DNA of 64,000 bases from Ignavibacteriota bacterium (lineage in GTDB: Bacteria; Bacteroidota; Ignavibacteria; Ignavibacteriales; Melioribacteraceae): assembly GCA_013112585.1 (NCBI GenBank), contig JABFGH010000023.1, forward strand, positions 1-64,000, written 5' to 3'. This document shows, in pieces, positions 50,168 through 58,999 of the stretch. Position numbers and translations under genes: made by a program. How positions within the stretch are numbered: position 1 is the stretch's first letter; every line of letters starts with the position of its first letter. The notes under the pieces were generated by a model. That model searched no databases and was not told the DNA's origin. It saw nothing but the letters and a program-made list of their open reading frames with translations.

Positions 50168-51613
50168 CTATTTAATTTTCTTCCAATAATTACTGTGCTG
50201 ATAATAGCTGACTACATTCCCATTCTCATCACTAATAAAAATAATTTCTTCACCTAATTCGCCATCGTCCCGTACTCGTTTAAAGGTATTATTCTTAATA
50301 TGCTTTAGCTTCGATAAATTATCAAGAGGTGATGATGTTGGTAAATCAAGCAGAGCAAGTCCGCCTTCCCAGGGAATTATTGCACCTTCTCCGCCCCAGG
50401 TTTCGTAACTGTACGTGCCGATATATTTTTTTAATGATTCATCCATAATTAATTTTGTTTCATCAGAGTTACCTTCAAGAACTGAAGCAACAATTTTGTA
50501 TGCTGTTTGTGCTAACTGACCTACGCTTACTCCGGATGCGTTTGCCAAAAATACCGACACAACTTTTTTATCCGGCTGAATCATAAGTGCTGTTCTATAA
50601 CCGGGGCAGCTTCCCTGGTGCCCGACAAATGTTACGTCCTTATTGCGATAAACACCAAAGCCCAGCCCCCGCGCGGTTTTCCAATTTGGTTCAAGCCAGT
50701 GAACGCGGTGCATTTCCTTTAATGTGTTAGCTTTTATAATTTTTGTACCGCCATTCTCCAATAAATCTGTCTGCCACATTCCAAATTTAATAAGATCTTC
50801 CACAGTCGAAGAAAAACCTGCCGCAGGAGTAATTGCTTTCGCCTGGAAAAACGGCTGCTTAATTCTTTTACTTTCACGAGTTTTAGAACTGTACCCAATT
50901 GCAAGCTGATTGCCGTGTAATTCTTCCGGCATTTCAGTTCGCGTATCATTTAATTTTAGCGGATCAATAATATTCTTTTCAACATACTCTTCAAATTTTT
51001 CACCTGAAACTGCGGCAACAATTTCTCCGGCTAAGGTTAATGCCAAATTTGAATATTGATAATGCTTATCGGAAGGGTAAAGTGTTTTTTGTTTGGCAAG
51101 TTTTTTAATCATTTCCTCTCTTGTAGGGAAAGGGTAGTCCGGAGCATTCCAATATGGGAAATCTGATTCTCTCGGCAGCCCCGACGAATGTGTTAACAAT
51201 GCCTCAATTGTAATTGGCGGGCTGTCGGGGTAAACCTGTTCAATGTTGAACCATGATAAATGTTTACCGACCGGATCATCAAGCCGCAGGAGTCCTTTAT
51301 CCCGCAATTGCATTACGGCAATGCTCGTAAACAATTTTGAAATTGAACAGATGCTGTAAATAGTATTTGTTTGTGTCGGTGCCTTTTCTTCAAGACCGGT
51401 TACACCAAAAGCCTTCTGCCAAATAACTTTGTCCTTGTAAGCTAAGCCGGCAGCCATACCCGGAATTTGTTCATAAGCCATTTGAGCTTCGATCCAGACT
51501 TCAATTAGGTTTAGTGATTCTTCTAATCTTGTATTGTTATTGGATTGAGCAAGAATAATTGAAGGAAGGAATAAGGCAAGTATAATTAACGAGGATAATT
51601 TTCGCTTCATCAT
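50168..51613 (-). CDS. Serine hydrolase, beta-lactamase fold
   Basis: A 481-aa exported enzyme. Two adjacent ATGs follow GGAG; the second (51610) has the better spacing. SxxK is SISK in SICSISKLFTS, YxN is YSN in YQYSNLAL, and the third motif is HQG in FVGHQGSCPGY. A C-terminal beta domain (about 375-481) ends the chain. It shares the fold of the TPR hydrolase at 2184 but lacks TPR units. Likely a D-amino-acid amidase, esterase or peptidoglycan-related hydrolase. Start of a same-strand group with the two lipoprotein genes upstream. Confidence 0.87.
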   Translation of the reverse strand: MMKRKLSSLIILALFLPSIILAQSNNNTRLEESLNLIEVWIEAQMAYEQIPGMAAGLAYKDKVIWQKAFGVTGLEEKAPTQTNTIYSICSISKLFTSIAVMQLRDKGLLRLDDPVGKHLSWFNIEQVYPDSPPITIEALLTHSSGLPRESDFPYWNAPDYPFPTREEMIKKLAKQKTLYPSDKHYQYSNLALTLAGEIVAAVSGEKFEEYVEKNIIDPLKLNDTRTEMPEELHGNQLAIGYSSKTRESKRIKQPFFQAKAITPAAGFSSTVEDLIKFGMWQTDLLENGGTKIIKANTLKEMHRVHWLEPNWKTARGLGFGVYRNKDVTFVGHQGSCPGYRTALMIQPDKKVVSVFLANASGVSVGQLAQTAYKIVASVLEGNSDETKLIMDESLKKYIGTYSYETWGGEGAIIPWEGGLALLDLPTSSPLDNLSKLKHIKNNTFKRVRDDGELGEEIIFISDENGNVVSYYQHSNYWKKIK

Positions 51614-51673
51614 TAATCTCCAGAAATATTATAAAATTGAAATATTAACGTACATTATATTTTGAGATTGTTT

Positions 51674-51706
51674 AGAAACCCGAACTCTTTAAGAAGTTGG
51701 GTTTCT
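51674..51706. repeat. GAAGCCCAA-family palindrome, copy 2
   Basis: AGAAACCCGAACTCTT and AAGAAGTTGGGTTTCT (51674-51706). It is related to the perfect palindrome at 24998-25028 and may double as terminator of the gene at 51724. Confidence 0.65.
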
Positions 51707-51723
51707 TGATATCAAAATAATAA

Positions 51724-52596
51724 TTAAAAATTAATTCCGGTTAAAACAATCTCTTCTTTAGAATCTACTAATCCGCCGCCATCCGGATTATTAATATCCG
51801 AAATTCTTGCATCCTTAATATGTAATGTTCTTTTTATTAAGCCCTTAGAAGAGATATAGTCATACAATGTAATATTACCAAAATTAAAACCTGTGTTGGC
51901 GAAGTCATAAATCCACTGAACTTTCCAGCAATCAAAACTTCCCGCCGGCAGTTCTACTTTTTCCGTACCTATAACCTTTTTATTTATAATAAAATAATCA
52001 TTTCTATAAGTCCATTCTTGGTCTTGTTTGAATGGATACTTAAAGGATTGTACCGGGGGATCTTCATACCTAAGTGTATCTGAAATTATTTTATTTACCG
52101 AAGAAAGTATTCCATGCAATGAAGAAATTCTTTGAAAACTTTCGAGGCTACCGATCAAAATATCATCTGTAAAATTTGAAATCATTTTTGGATAGGAAAT
52201 TGAACTGCCTCCTCTATCATAAGCCAATATAAATAATCCATCATCTGTATTCTGATAAAAATGAGACGAAGTAAAATTCATTGAATTTTCAATATCTTTT
52301 GTAATTACTACAGATGTAATAATCGAATCCATCAGTATTTCTTCGCGGTCGACAAATACTTCAGCCTTGGTATAAAGAGTTGTGTCAGTAAAAGGAAAAT
52401 CCGTGCCGGCACTGTCAGGTCTAAAATTAAAATTTGACCACTCTCTATCATAACTCCATTTATTCCCAACTTTTAGCGGATAAGAAAAATCATCGCCAAA
52501 AGGAAGCGGCATGCCGGGATTGCTGCTATCGCTGCAGCTTAAATAAATTGCGGTTGATACTAAAAGCATCAAAAATATTTTTAATAAGTGTTTCAT
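51724..52596 (-). CDS. Hypothetical lipoprotein
   Basis: A 290-aa lipoprotein (signal ending IYLSC, Cys21) behind RBS GGGGAAG. A repeating beta pattern is visible (FPLKVGNKWSYDREW-like opening: FSYPLKVGNKWSYDREWSNF; WKVQWIYDFAN; GLIKRTLHIKD), a pattern seen in many Bacteroidota lipoproteins that open with GNKWxY. No enzymatic motif was found. It lies 51 bp after the Ig-domain lipoprotein gene on the same strand and may be cotranscribed. Function unknown. Confidence 0.7.
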   Translation of the reverse strand: MKHLLKIFLMLLVSTAIYLSCSDSSNPGMPLPFGDDFSYPLKVGNKWSYDREWSNFNFRPDSAGTDFPFTDTTLYTKAEVFVDREEILMDSIITSVVITKDIENSMNFTSSHFYQNTDDGLFILAYDRGGSSISYPKMISNFTDDILIGSLESFQRISSLHGILSSVNKIISDTLRYEDPPVQSFKYPFKQDQEWTYRNDYFIINKKVIGTEKVELPAGSFDCWKVQWIYDFANTGFNFGNITLYDYISSKGLIKRTLHIKDARISDINNPDGGGLVDSKEEIVLTGINF

Positions 52597-52647
52597 TGTT
52601 ATTCTTCCCCTTAATTCTAACTAAAAAAAATTTATTTTTTCTGAAAA

Positions 52648-53865
52648 TCATTTTGTCTTAAAGTTCAATGTATAGGGTGCATTTAAGTTAACTCCAAAAT
52701 AATCTGTTAAAGTTGTATCAATAGAAATTTTGTATTCGGTGTCGGCATAGAGTGTATCAGGTACAATCTCAAATCTGCTCTCAATATTTGAAGCAAGAGT
52801 AATAATTTCAAACGGAACATTAGGGATGATTGAAATAGAATTGGAAACCGTGCTCTCATCAACGACATTATTCATTTCAATGTCAATGGTCATGTTTTGC
52901 TGTACGTTCTGCTGACCGTCATGCGGATATGTTCTTGCAACAAATAAGGGAGGAGTTTTGAAGTAAAACGTTGTATCATTTTCCATCATATTTCCCTCAA
53001 TGTCCATGTAATCTTTTTTCAAACTAATGGAATAATCTGTATCAGACTTCCAGCAGATACTTGGCGAAAGATCAATAGCATCATAGGAAATTCTCACTTC
53101 GAACAATGGCGTTTCGGGAACGATTGTTAAATAATCAATTATACTATTCCCAACTAAATTATTAAATCTAAAACGAATATTTTTTTGACTTGAATAACCG
53201 GGCGGATAAAATCTATATACATTAAAAAAATCGGTGGTAAAACTAAACGAAAATGGAAATTCAATATTTTCATCATAAATGGTTTTAGCAGTAGAATCAA
53301 TGTTTACAGTATATTCAGTTCCCATTTGATATTTTCCACTAATTATATACCTGAATACGGAAACTGAACTTGATGAATATTCAGAAATATTATAATCTGC
53401 TAATTCCGGAGTAACACTTATTGAATTAACGAAGCTGTCAAAATCCATTAACTTCGAAGATTCAATTTGTATAACTTGAGTTGAATTTGCATTTATTCTT
53501 CGTGAGCCATCTTGCGGGGAAATACCTAAAAGAGGGAACGGATAAGATACTAACTCAATCTTTCCAACATCACAGCCCTCTCCATCTTTAACTGTCACTT
53601 GATCAATTTCCGCTCGACCATAACCGGGCGCTTTAACTATAAGCCTGTAAACCCCCGGGGCAACATCATCAAAATAAAATACTCCCGAACTATTAATTTT
53701 TGTTTTCCTTTCGGAAACTTGCTGAAGGTAAACATCGGCATTACTTAAGGCAGGTAGAACAATGCCGGTAACTGTTCCGGGCTGTTTAACAATCGTTACA
53801 TTAATATCATCCTGGCAGGAAATAAATAAAAATAAAAATGGTAGAATAATAATTCTTTTAAACAT
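52648..53865 (-). CDS. Lipoprotein with carboxypeptidase-regulatory and Ig-like domains
   Basis: A lipoprotein of 405 aa. The ATG at 53865 has GGAGG upstream and gives the signal ending FLFISC. An early carboxypeptidase-regulatory-like domain (about 25-105: GTVTGIVLPALSNADVYLQQ; GVYRLIVKAPGYG) is followed by three Big_5/SbsA-type Ig-like domains (about 110-405) with repeated TEYTVNIDSTAKTIYDEN-like and DTEYKISIDTTLTDYFG motifs. It is likely a surface scaffold or adhesion protein. No catalytic residues. Function unknown. Confidence 0.8.
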   Translation of the reverse strand: MFKRIIILPFLFLFISCQDDINVTIVKQPGTVTGIVLPALSNADVYLQQVSERKTKINSSGVFYFDDVAPGVYRLIVKAPGYGRAEIDQVTVKDGEGCDVGKIELVSYPFPLLGISPQDGSRRINANSTQVIQIESSKLMDFDSFVNSISVTPELADYNISEYSSSSVSVFRYIISGKYQMGTEYTVNIDSTAKTIYDENIEFPFSFSFTTDFFNVYRFYPPGYSSQKNIRFRFNNLVGNSIIDYLTIVPETPLFEVRISYDAIDLSPSICWKSDTDYSISLKKDYMDIEGNMMENDTTFYFKTPPLFVARTYPHDGQQNVQQNMTIDIEMNNVVDESTVSNSISIIPNVPFEIITLASNIESRFEIVPDTLYADTEYKISIDTTLTDYFGVNLNAPYTLNFKTK

Positions 53866-54064
53866 CTTAATGCCTCCATTTGCTATTGAATTACAATGCA
53901 ATTAAACCCAATTAAAAATAAATTAAGATTGAATATCTTGTTAAGCAGACATAAATATCTCTTAACTAAATGTAGAAAAGCCGCTGACAAAATTCAATAT
54001 AGTACTTGTTTAATACACCAATAATAATTTTCCTCGTTAGATGACGGACTTGAAAAAAATAAAT

Positions 54065-55894
54065 TTACCCGGCTGCTATATCCTCTGTATCATTATATAA
54101 TGATTTTTCATCATCTTCTATTTCAACCACTGTTTTAGCCATACGTTTGCAATGATAGTAAATACGTTTAAGTCTGGAAATAATTTCTACTTCAATTTTA
54201 TAAGCCTCAAAATTTTTAGAATCTTGAGAAACAAGCCTTTCATTTTGATGCTGATTTGCCCTGTCGGCAAGTATTGATAACTCAGCTTTCATATCAATAA
54301 CTTTTTGCGCCAGTTGAATGTCATCTTCAACAACTGCTTTTACCGCAGTTTTTACGGCATCGGAAATGACAACATGAAGCGTTTTTATTACCCCTTGTGA
54401 CTGTTGACTTATTTTTGCTCCTTTTTGAATTCTGCGCATTCCCAGCTCAAACATATTAACTTCAAGCAATCCGCCGATATGGTCTAAATTATTTACTGCT
54501 GTCATAATGTTAGATAAATTATCAGTCTGCTCTTCTGTTAGTTTAAGTCTGCTGATTTTTGCAAGGTATGTAACAAGGTGCTTATAAAGAGTATGAATGT
54601 CATCAATTTTAGATCGTACTTCAAGCAACTCCTCTTTACTTCCGCTCAGCACTGCGGGCATCATATCTATATTCATATATTGTATGCGTTTTCCCATTCG
54701 CCTGATTTCATGCCGCGAAGCATCGAGCGCTAAACCGGGTGTGTGGTAGAGGAGTTCATTTAAAAATTTAGGCTGAATTTCTTTTTCTTCTTCCCATGGT
54801 TTATCGGGAATTATCCAAGTGATAAATCGGGCAAAAAGTGTTGTAAAGGGTAAAAATACAATAGCGATAGCAACGTTAAAAACTGTGTGTGCATTTGCAA
54901 CCTGCCGCGGAAGTACAGAAGCCGCAGCATCAATTCCCGTTAGTCCCTCCGAAGCTTGGGGTGAAATAAAAACAATTAACTTTGCAAACGGTTCAATAAA
55001 TGGGAATAGAATTACAACGCCGATAATCTTAAATAAAACGTGACTTACTGCAACCCTAACAGCTTCGCGGGGTTTACCGATTGATGCTAATCCCGCTGTA
55101 ACACATGTGCCTACATTAGCGCCGAGTGAAAGGGCAATTCCTGCTTCCAATGAAATTAAGCCCTGCATTGCTAAAACTATAATTACACTTATAGCCGCGG
55201 CACTGGATTGAATTAACGCCGTGAATATTGTTGCAGCTAATATACCCCAAAGCGGTTTAGACATACCTGCCATAAGATTTATAAACGGCTGATACGTTCG
55301 AAGCGGGTTCATTGATTCACTCATTAATCCCATCCCGAAAAAGAGCATTCCTAATCCCATAATCATTGCACCATATTGGCGCAGGCTTTCTTTTTTTGAA
55401 ATGAAGAAGAGTGCAAAACCAAATGCTATTAGCAATAACGAGTATTGAGTTACTTTAAATGCAACAAGCTGTGCGGTTATTGTAGTGCCGATACCTGAAC
55501 CTAATATAATGCTTATTGTCTGCGAGAATGACATTAACCCCGCACTAACAAATCCGACGAGCATTACAGTAGTAATGGAACTTGATTGTATTGTTGCAGT
55601 TACAAGCGAGCCTGTTATTAAACCGGAGAACCGATTATTTGAAAGCATTGCCAAACCATCTTTTAACCTTGAGCCGGTTAGGTTTCTTAATGCTTCACTC
55701 ATTTTATCCATACCGTAAAGGAATAACGCTAAGCCGCCCACCAATCCAACAATAAGCATAAACCAGCTAATATCATTATTAACAATATTGCCGCTTTCCG
55801 AACCATAGGCTAATGAGTATCCGGGTATGATTAAGCCAAAAAATAAAGAGGAAAATTTTATACGGGAAAGTAAATGCATAACAGTATCAGCCAT
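54065..55894 (-). CDS. Na/Pi cotransporter family protein with PhoU-like domain
   Basis: A 609-aa membrane transporter of the NptA/YjbB (PNaS) family. The two inverted repeats carry the QSSS motifs: TATIQSSSITTVMLVG and TALIQSSAAAISVIIV. About eight to ten membrane helices fill residues 10-380. The C-terminal region (about 395-600) is a PhoU-like helical domain. It probably moves phosphate with sodium. The start overlaps the uspA stop by 8 bp (ATGGCTGA), so it is coupled to the universal stress protein. Confidence 0.92.
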   Translation of the reverse strand: MADTVMHLLSRIKFSSLFFGLIIPGYSLAYGSESGNIVNNDISWFMLIVGLVGGLALFLYGMDKMSEALRNLTGSRLKDGLAMLSNNRFSGLITGSLVTATIQSSSITTVMLVGFVSAGLMSFSQTISIILGSGIGTTITAQLVAFKVTQYSLLLIAFGFALFFISKKESLRQYGAMIMGLGMLFFGMGLMSESMNPLRTYQPFINLMAGMSKPLWGILAATIFTALIQSSAAAISVIIVLAMQGLISLEAGIALSLGANVGTCVTAGLASIGKPREAVRVAVSHVLFKIIGVVILFPFIEPFAKLIVFISPQASEGLTGIDAAASVLPRQVANAHTVFNVAIAIVFLPFTTLFARFITWIIPDKPWEEEKEIQPKFLNELLYHTPGLALDASRHEIRRMGKRIQYMNIDMMPAVLSGSKEELLEVRSKIDDIHTLYKHLVTYLAKISRLKLTEEQTDNLSNIMTAVNNLDHIGGLLEVNMFELGMRRIQKGAKISQQSQGVIKTLHVVISDAVKTAVKAVVEDDIQLAQKVIDMKAELSILADRANQHQNERLVSQDSKNFEAYKIEVEIISRLKRIYYHCKRMAKTVVEIEDDEKSLYNDTEDIAAG

Positions 55895-56381
55895 TATCAG
55901 GTAATTCGTTTTTGGGTATAGTTTTTACAACTGTTACCGGAATAGTTGAAAGCTGAACAACTTTATTTACTTTTGAACCGACAAGAAAATGAGTAAAACC
56001 TGTACGACCATGACTGCCTAAAATAATCATTCTTGCATCTTTCTTTTTTGCTACTTCAATAATTCTTTTAACCGGTGTGCCTATTACTAAAAGAGTTTCA
56101 GCCTCTGCAAGACTTTTTATTTCCGGATTTTCCTTCTGAATGTCTAGAATAAACTCTTCCATCATATCTGCCGCTGAGTCTTCAATATTCTGAAGATATT
56201 TTTTCTTTTTTTTCTTCTGAGCATAAAAACCGGGAGCCTCAGCCGGATCATGAATTACGTGAAGGACAATAATTCCAGCATTTAAATCATCTGCCAATTT
56301 TCCGGCAAACAAAACTGCCTCTTTGGAAAAAGATGAAAAATCAACTGCCGCCAATAAAGTTGATTTGTTTTTTTTAGACAT
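55887..56381 (-). CDS. Universal stress protein (UspA family)
   Basis: A 164-aa cytoplasmic protein. The ATP-binding motif G-x2-G-x9-G-S is GSHGRTGFTHFLVGS in the C-terminal half. The N-terminal VDFSSFSKEAVLFA and VLHVIHD are typical of UspA. It is the first gene of a two-gene unit with the Na/Pi transporter. UspA proteins bind ATP and act in stress survival; here a link to phosphate transport is suggested by the overlap. Confidence 0.92.
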   Translation of the reverse strand: MSKKNKSTLLAAVDFSSFSKEAVLFAGKLADDLNAGIIVLHVIHDPAEAPGFYAQKKKKKKYLQNIEDSAADMMEEFILDIQKENPEIKSLAEAETLLVIGTPVKRIIEVAKKKDARMIILGSHGRTGFTHFLVGSKVNKVVQLSTIPVTVVKTIPKNELPDNG

Positions 56382-56463
56382 GATTAATCCTTTAGGTTTA
56401 TCCGAATATTATTAAGCATAATTAAATTCAAAAAATCAAAAACTATTTATTCTTACACACAAG

Positions 56464-56757
56464 TTAATCTTTTTTCTTGGAATTTTTCCGCAACAAAGAA
56501 ATACCTCCGAAACCGCCGATGATGGCTATATAAAATCCGAAATCGTACCACCAGCCGGTGTTATGTAATTCGTACACTCTAATATCGGGATTGAAGAATC
56601 CAACTATAAGAGAAATTGGTGCAATCCATCCGTGCCATATACCCATAAAAAATCCGGCAAGGTCATCCGGTGTAGAGGAACCGCCGCCCGGAGCACAGGC
56701 AGAAATTAATAAAACGATGAAAATAAAAAGTGCGGTGATTTTAATTGATCTCTTCAA
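56464..56757 (-). CDS. Small conserved membrane lipoprotein
   Basis: A 97-aa protein starting with TTG at 56757 behind a strong RBS, GGAGGAGA. A lipoprotein-like signal (IVLLISAC) is followed by a Gly/Ser-rich linker and two membrane helices (IWHGWIAPISLIVGFF and GWWYDFGFYIAIIGGFGGI). The motif FFMGIWHGWIAPISLIVG is seen in a widely distributed family of small membrane proteins with no assigned function. Confidence 0.75.
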   Translation of the reverse strand: MKRSIKITALFIFIVLLISACAPGGGSSTPDDLAGFFMGIWHGWIAPISLIVGFFNPDIRVYELHNTGWWYDFGFYIAIIGGFGGISLLRKNSKKKD

Positions 56758-56831
56758 AATTATTCTCCTCCATAAATAGTAAAACTCAATTTATATCATG
56801 TTTAAAAATAACAATTTAATTATTAATGTAG

Positions 56832-57165
56832 AGCGATTTTGAAATCGCTTATAACCTTTGGGATTTTTAGCCGAAAGAGGGGAAAGGTAATCAGCATCAG
56901 CCTGCGGAGAGGCAGGGCGATTTTAGAAGAAAAATAATTTAGTAATTATTCGGTGTTCGAAATTTGATATTCGTTATTGCTTTATAAGTTTTTTTTAAAA
57001 TAAAAACCTAATGTACTAGCACTTGTTGTGTCGAGGAATGGTCCTCGACACCCTTGAATAGCAGTTATTAACACCCTTGAATGTAAAGCGATTTTCAAAT
57101 CGCTTATTTTTGTTAGACCAATTATTGATGAGCAAAAAGTTATGGCAGAAGCCGGTTGAAACCGG
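56832..57165. repeat. AGCGATTT / CCGGTT hairpin cluster (intergenic 56758-57167)
   Basis: AGCGATTT-tg-AAATCGCT (56832-56849), GTGTCGAGGA with TCCTCGACAC (57028-57051), AAGCGATTT with AAATCGCTT (57086-57105) and CCGGTT with AACCGG (57152-57165). This 410-bp gap has no supported gene. ACCCTTGAAT is repeated at 57050 and 57072. A third REP-like family. Confidence 0.75.
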
Positions 57166-57167
57166 TT

Positions 57168-58868
57168 TTACATTTGACTAACCGATTTATTAAAAATTGT
57201 AGATTCAAAAATCAAAGCTAACAAAACAACAATAACACAACCAATAAAATTAAACCAGAGATATGGTATATCGGTGAAGAAGAAAAGCAGAAGAACAATT
57301 ACCTCGGCAATTAACGCTGCAATAAAAACAGAGTTGCCGCCGACTTTTTTAATGTAAAACGCAACGAGAAAAATTCCGAGAATAGTGCCGTAGAATAGCG
57401 AGCCGAGAATATTCACTGCCTCGATAAGTGAACCGAGACTGTTTGCAAACAGCGCGAAAAATATTGCGAATCCGCCCCACATTATTGTGGCAAGTTTTGA
57501 AACAATAAGATAATGCTTATCACTTCCTTCTTTTTTTATCATCCGTTTATAAATATCCATTACCGAAGTTGATGCGAGCGCGTTAAGCTCCGCCGATGTT
57601 GAGGACATTGAAGCCGAGAGTATTGCCGCAAGTACCAGCCCCACTAATCCAACGGGGAGAAATCCGAGTACAAAACTTAGAAAAATAAAATTTGTATCAT
57701 TGCCGTCACTTGAAGGATTGTTCTGTTTTATAAGCTCAATTGCATCTGATTTAATTTCGTTTGCTTGCTTGTTTGCTTCAACAATTTCATTTCTTTTAGC
57801 GTTCACCTCTCCTGCATCATTATTATCAATAGCGTTTATCAAACCATTAATAGAATTTAATTTTTGAGTGTGCACATCCTTAAATTCGTTTTCCAGATCA
57901 GTATATTCTTCTGAAAGGGAACTCTGCTTAATTGAACTATCCTCAACGGGATTAAAATATAAAGGGGGCATTACAAATTGATAAAACACAAAAACCATAG
58001 CGCCAATCAGCAAAATGAAAAACTGCATCGGCACTTTTATCATTCCGTTTAACAGTAATCCCATTCTGCTTTGTGTTACCGAACTGCCCGATAAATAACG
58101 CTGCACTTGCGATTGATCCGTTCCAAAATAGGAGAGTGCTAAAAAAGTTCCGCCTATAAGTCCCGACCAAAAAGTATAGCGGTCGTTTAAGTTAAATGAA
58201 AAATCGATTGTGTTAAGTTTGCCCATTTTGCCCGCAATGTTTAGTGCATCTGTCACGCCTATGCTTTCAGGCAGTAATTTAAATATCATAAAAAAGGCTG
58301 AGAGCATACCGAAAAAGATGATAGTCATTTGCAGCATGTGGGTTTTGTTAACGGCTTTTGTTCCGCCGGATGCCGTGTAAATTATAACCATAACCCCGAT
58401 GAACAATATCGTCCAGTTTAACGACCAGCCCAAAATTGCAGAGATAATTAACGCAGGTGCAAAAATTGTAAATCCTGCTGCGAGTCCCCGCTGAATTAAA
58501 AACAGAATGCTGCCCAATGCCCGGTTTTTTAAGTCGAATCGGTTTTCTAAATATTCATAAGCAGTAAATACATTTAATTTGTGATAAAGCGGAACAGCAG
58601 TGATTGAAAGGATGATCATTGCGATCGGCAGTCCGATATAAAATTGAACGAATCTCATTCCATCAACGTATGCCTGTCCCGGTGTGGAAAGAAAAGTAAT
58701 TGCGCTTGCCTGTGTTGCCATTATAGATAGAGCAACCGTGTACCATGGCGTTGATTTATTTGCGAGAAGAAAATCTTTTACATTTTTACTGCCCCTGCTT
58801 TTCCATGTTCCGTAAGCAACAATGAAAAGAAGAAAACCGCACATTACAATCCAGTCAATATTGCTCAT
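57168..58868 (-). CDS. Sodium:solute symporter (SSS family)
   Basis: A 566-aa symporter with about 13-14 membrane helices. Typical blocks: WYTVALSIMATQASAITFLSTPG (sodium site), YLENRFDLKNRALGSILFLI, FGTDQSQVQRYLSG. A long hydrophilic insertion with a coiled-coil pattern (about 305-390, LENEFKDVHTQKLNSINGLI) lies between membrane helices, as in Bacteroidota members of this group. The substrate is not identified, but it is the third gene of a unit with a 44-aa membrane protein (4-bp overlap) and a PIG-L deacetylase, so a sugar or amino sugar is likely. Confidence 0.93.
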   Translation of the reverse strand: MSNIDWIVMCGFLLFIVAYGTWKSRGSKNVKDFLLANKSTPWYTVALSIMATQASAITFLSTPGQAYVDGMRFVQFYIGLPIAMIILSITAVPLYHKLNVFTAYEYLENRFDLKNRALGSILFLIQRGLAAGFTIFAPALIISAILGWSLNWTILFIGVMVIIYTASGGTKAVNKTHMLQMTIIFFGMLSAFFMIFKLLPESIGVTDALNIAGKMGKLNTIDFSFNLNDRYTFWSGLIGGTFLALSYFGTDQSQVQRYLSGSSVTQSRMGLLLNGMIKVPMQFFILLIGAMVFVFYQFVMPPLYFNPVEDSSIKQSSLSEEYTDLENEFKDVHTQKLNSINGLINAIDNNDAGEVNAKRNEIVEANKQANEIKSDAIELIKQNNPSSDGNDTNFIFLSFVLGFLPVGLVGLVLAAILSASMSSTSAELNALASTSVMDIYKRMIKKEGSDKHYLIVSKLATIMWGGFAIFFALFANSLGSLIEAVNILGSLFYGTILGIFLVAFYIKKVGGNSVFIAALIAEVIVLLLFFFTDIPYLWFNFIGCVIVVLLALIFESTIFNKSVSQM

Positions 58869-58999
58869 TCAAAAACCTTTCGGAAGATGAAAAAGATAAA
58901 CAGCCAGCCGACAAGGTTTATCATTACTGCCCAATAAAGCCGCGACCATTTTTTTAAAATTGGGGGCGATTCAATTTCATGTTCTGTTTTATCAATCAT
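58865..58999 (-). CDS. Small membrane protein, symporter accessory (44 aa)
   Basis: A 44-aa gene between the PIG-L and symporter genes. It begins MIDKTEHEIESPPILKKWSR and then has one membrane helix (LYWAVMINLVGWLFIFFIF). ATG 58999 overlaps the end of the upstream gene by 8 bp with AAAGGGAA before it; its stop shares ATGA with the symporter start. This exact stop-start chaining and its TM helix make it a real gene. Small single-helix partners of SSS transporters (such as the YhdT partner of PanF) are known, so it is probably an accessory subunit. Confidence 0.8.
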   Translation of the reverse strand: MIDKTEHEIESPPILKKWSRLYWAVMINLVGWLFIFFIFRKVFE

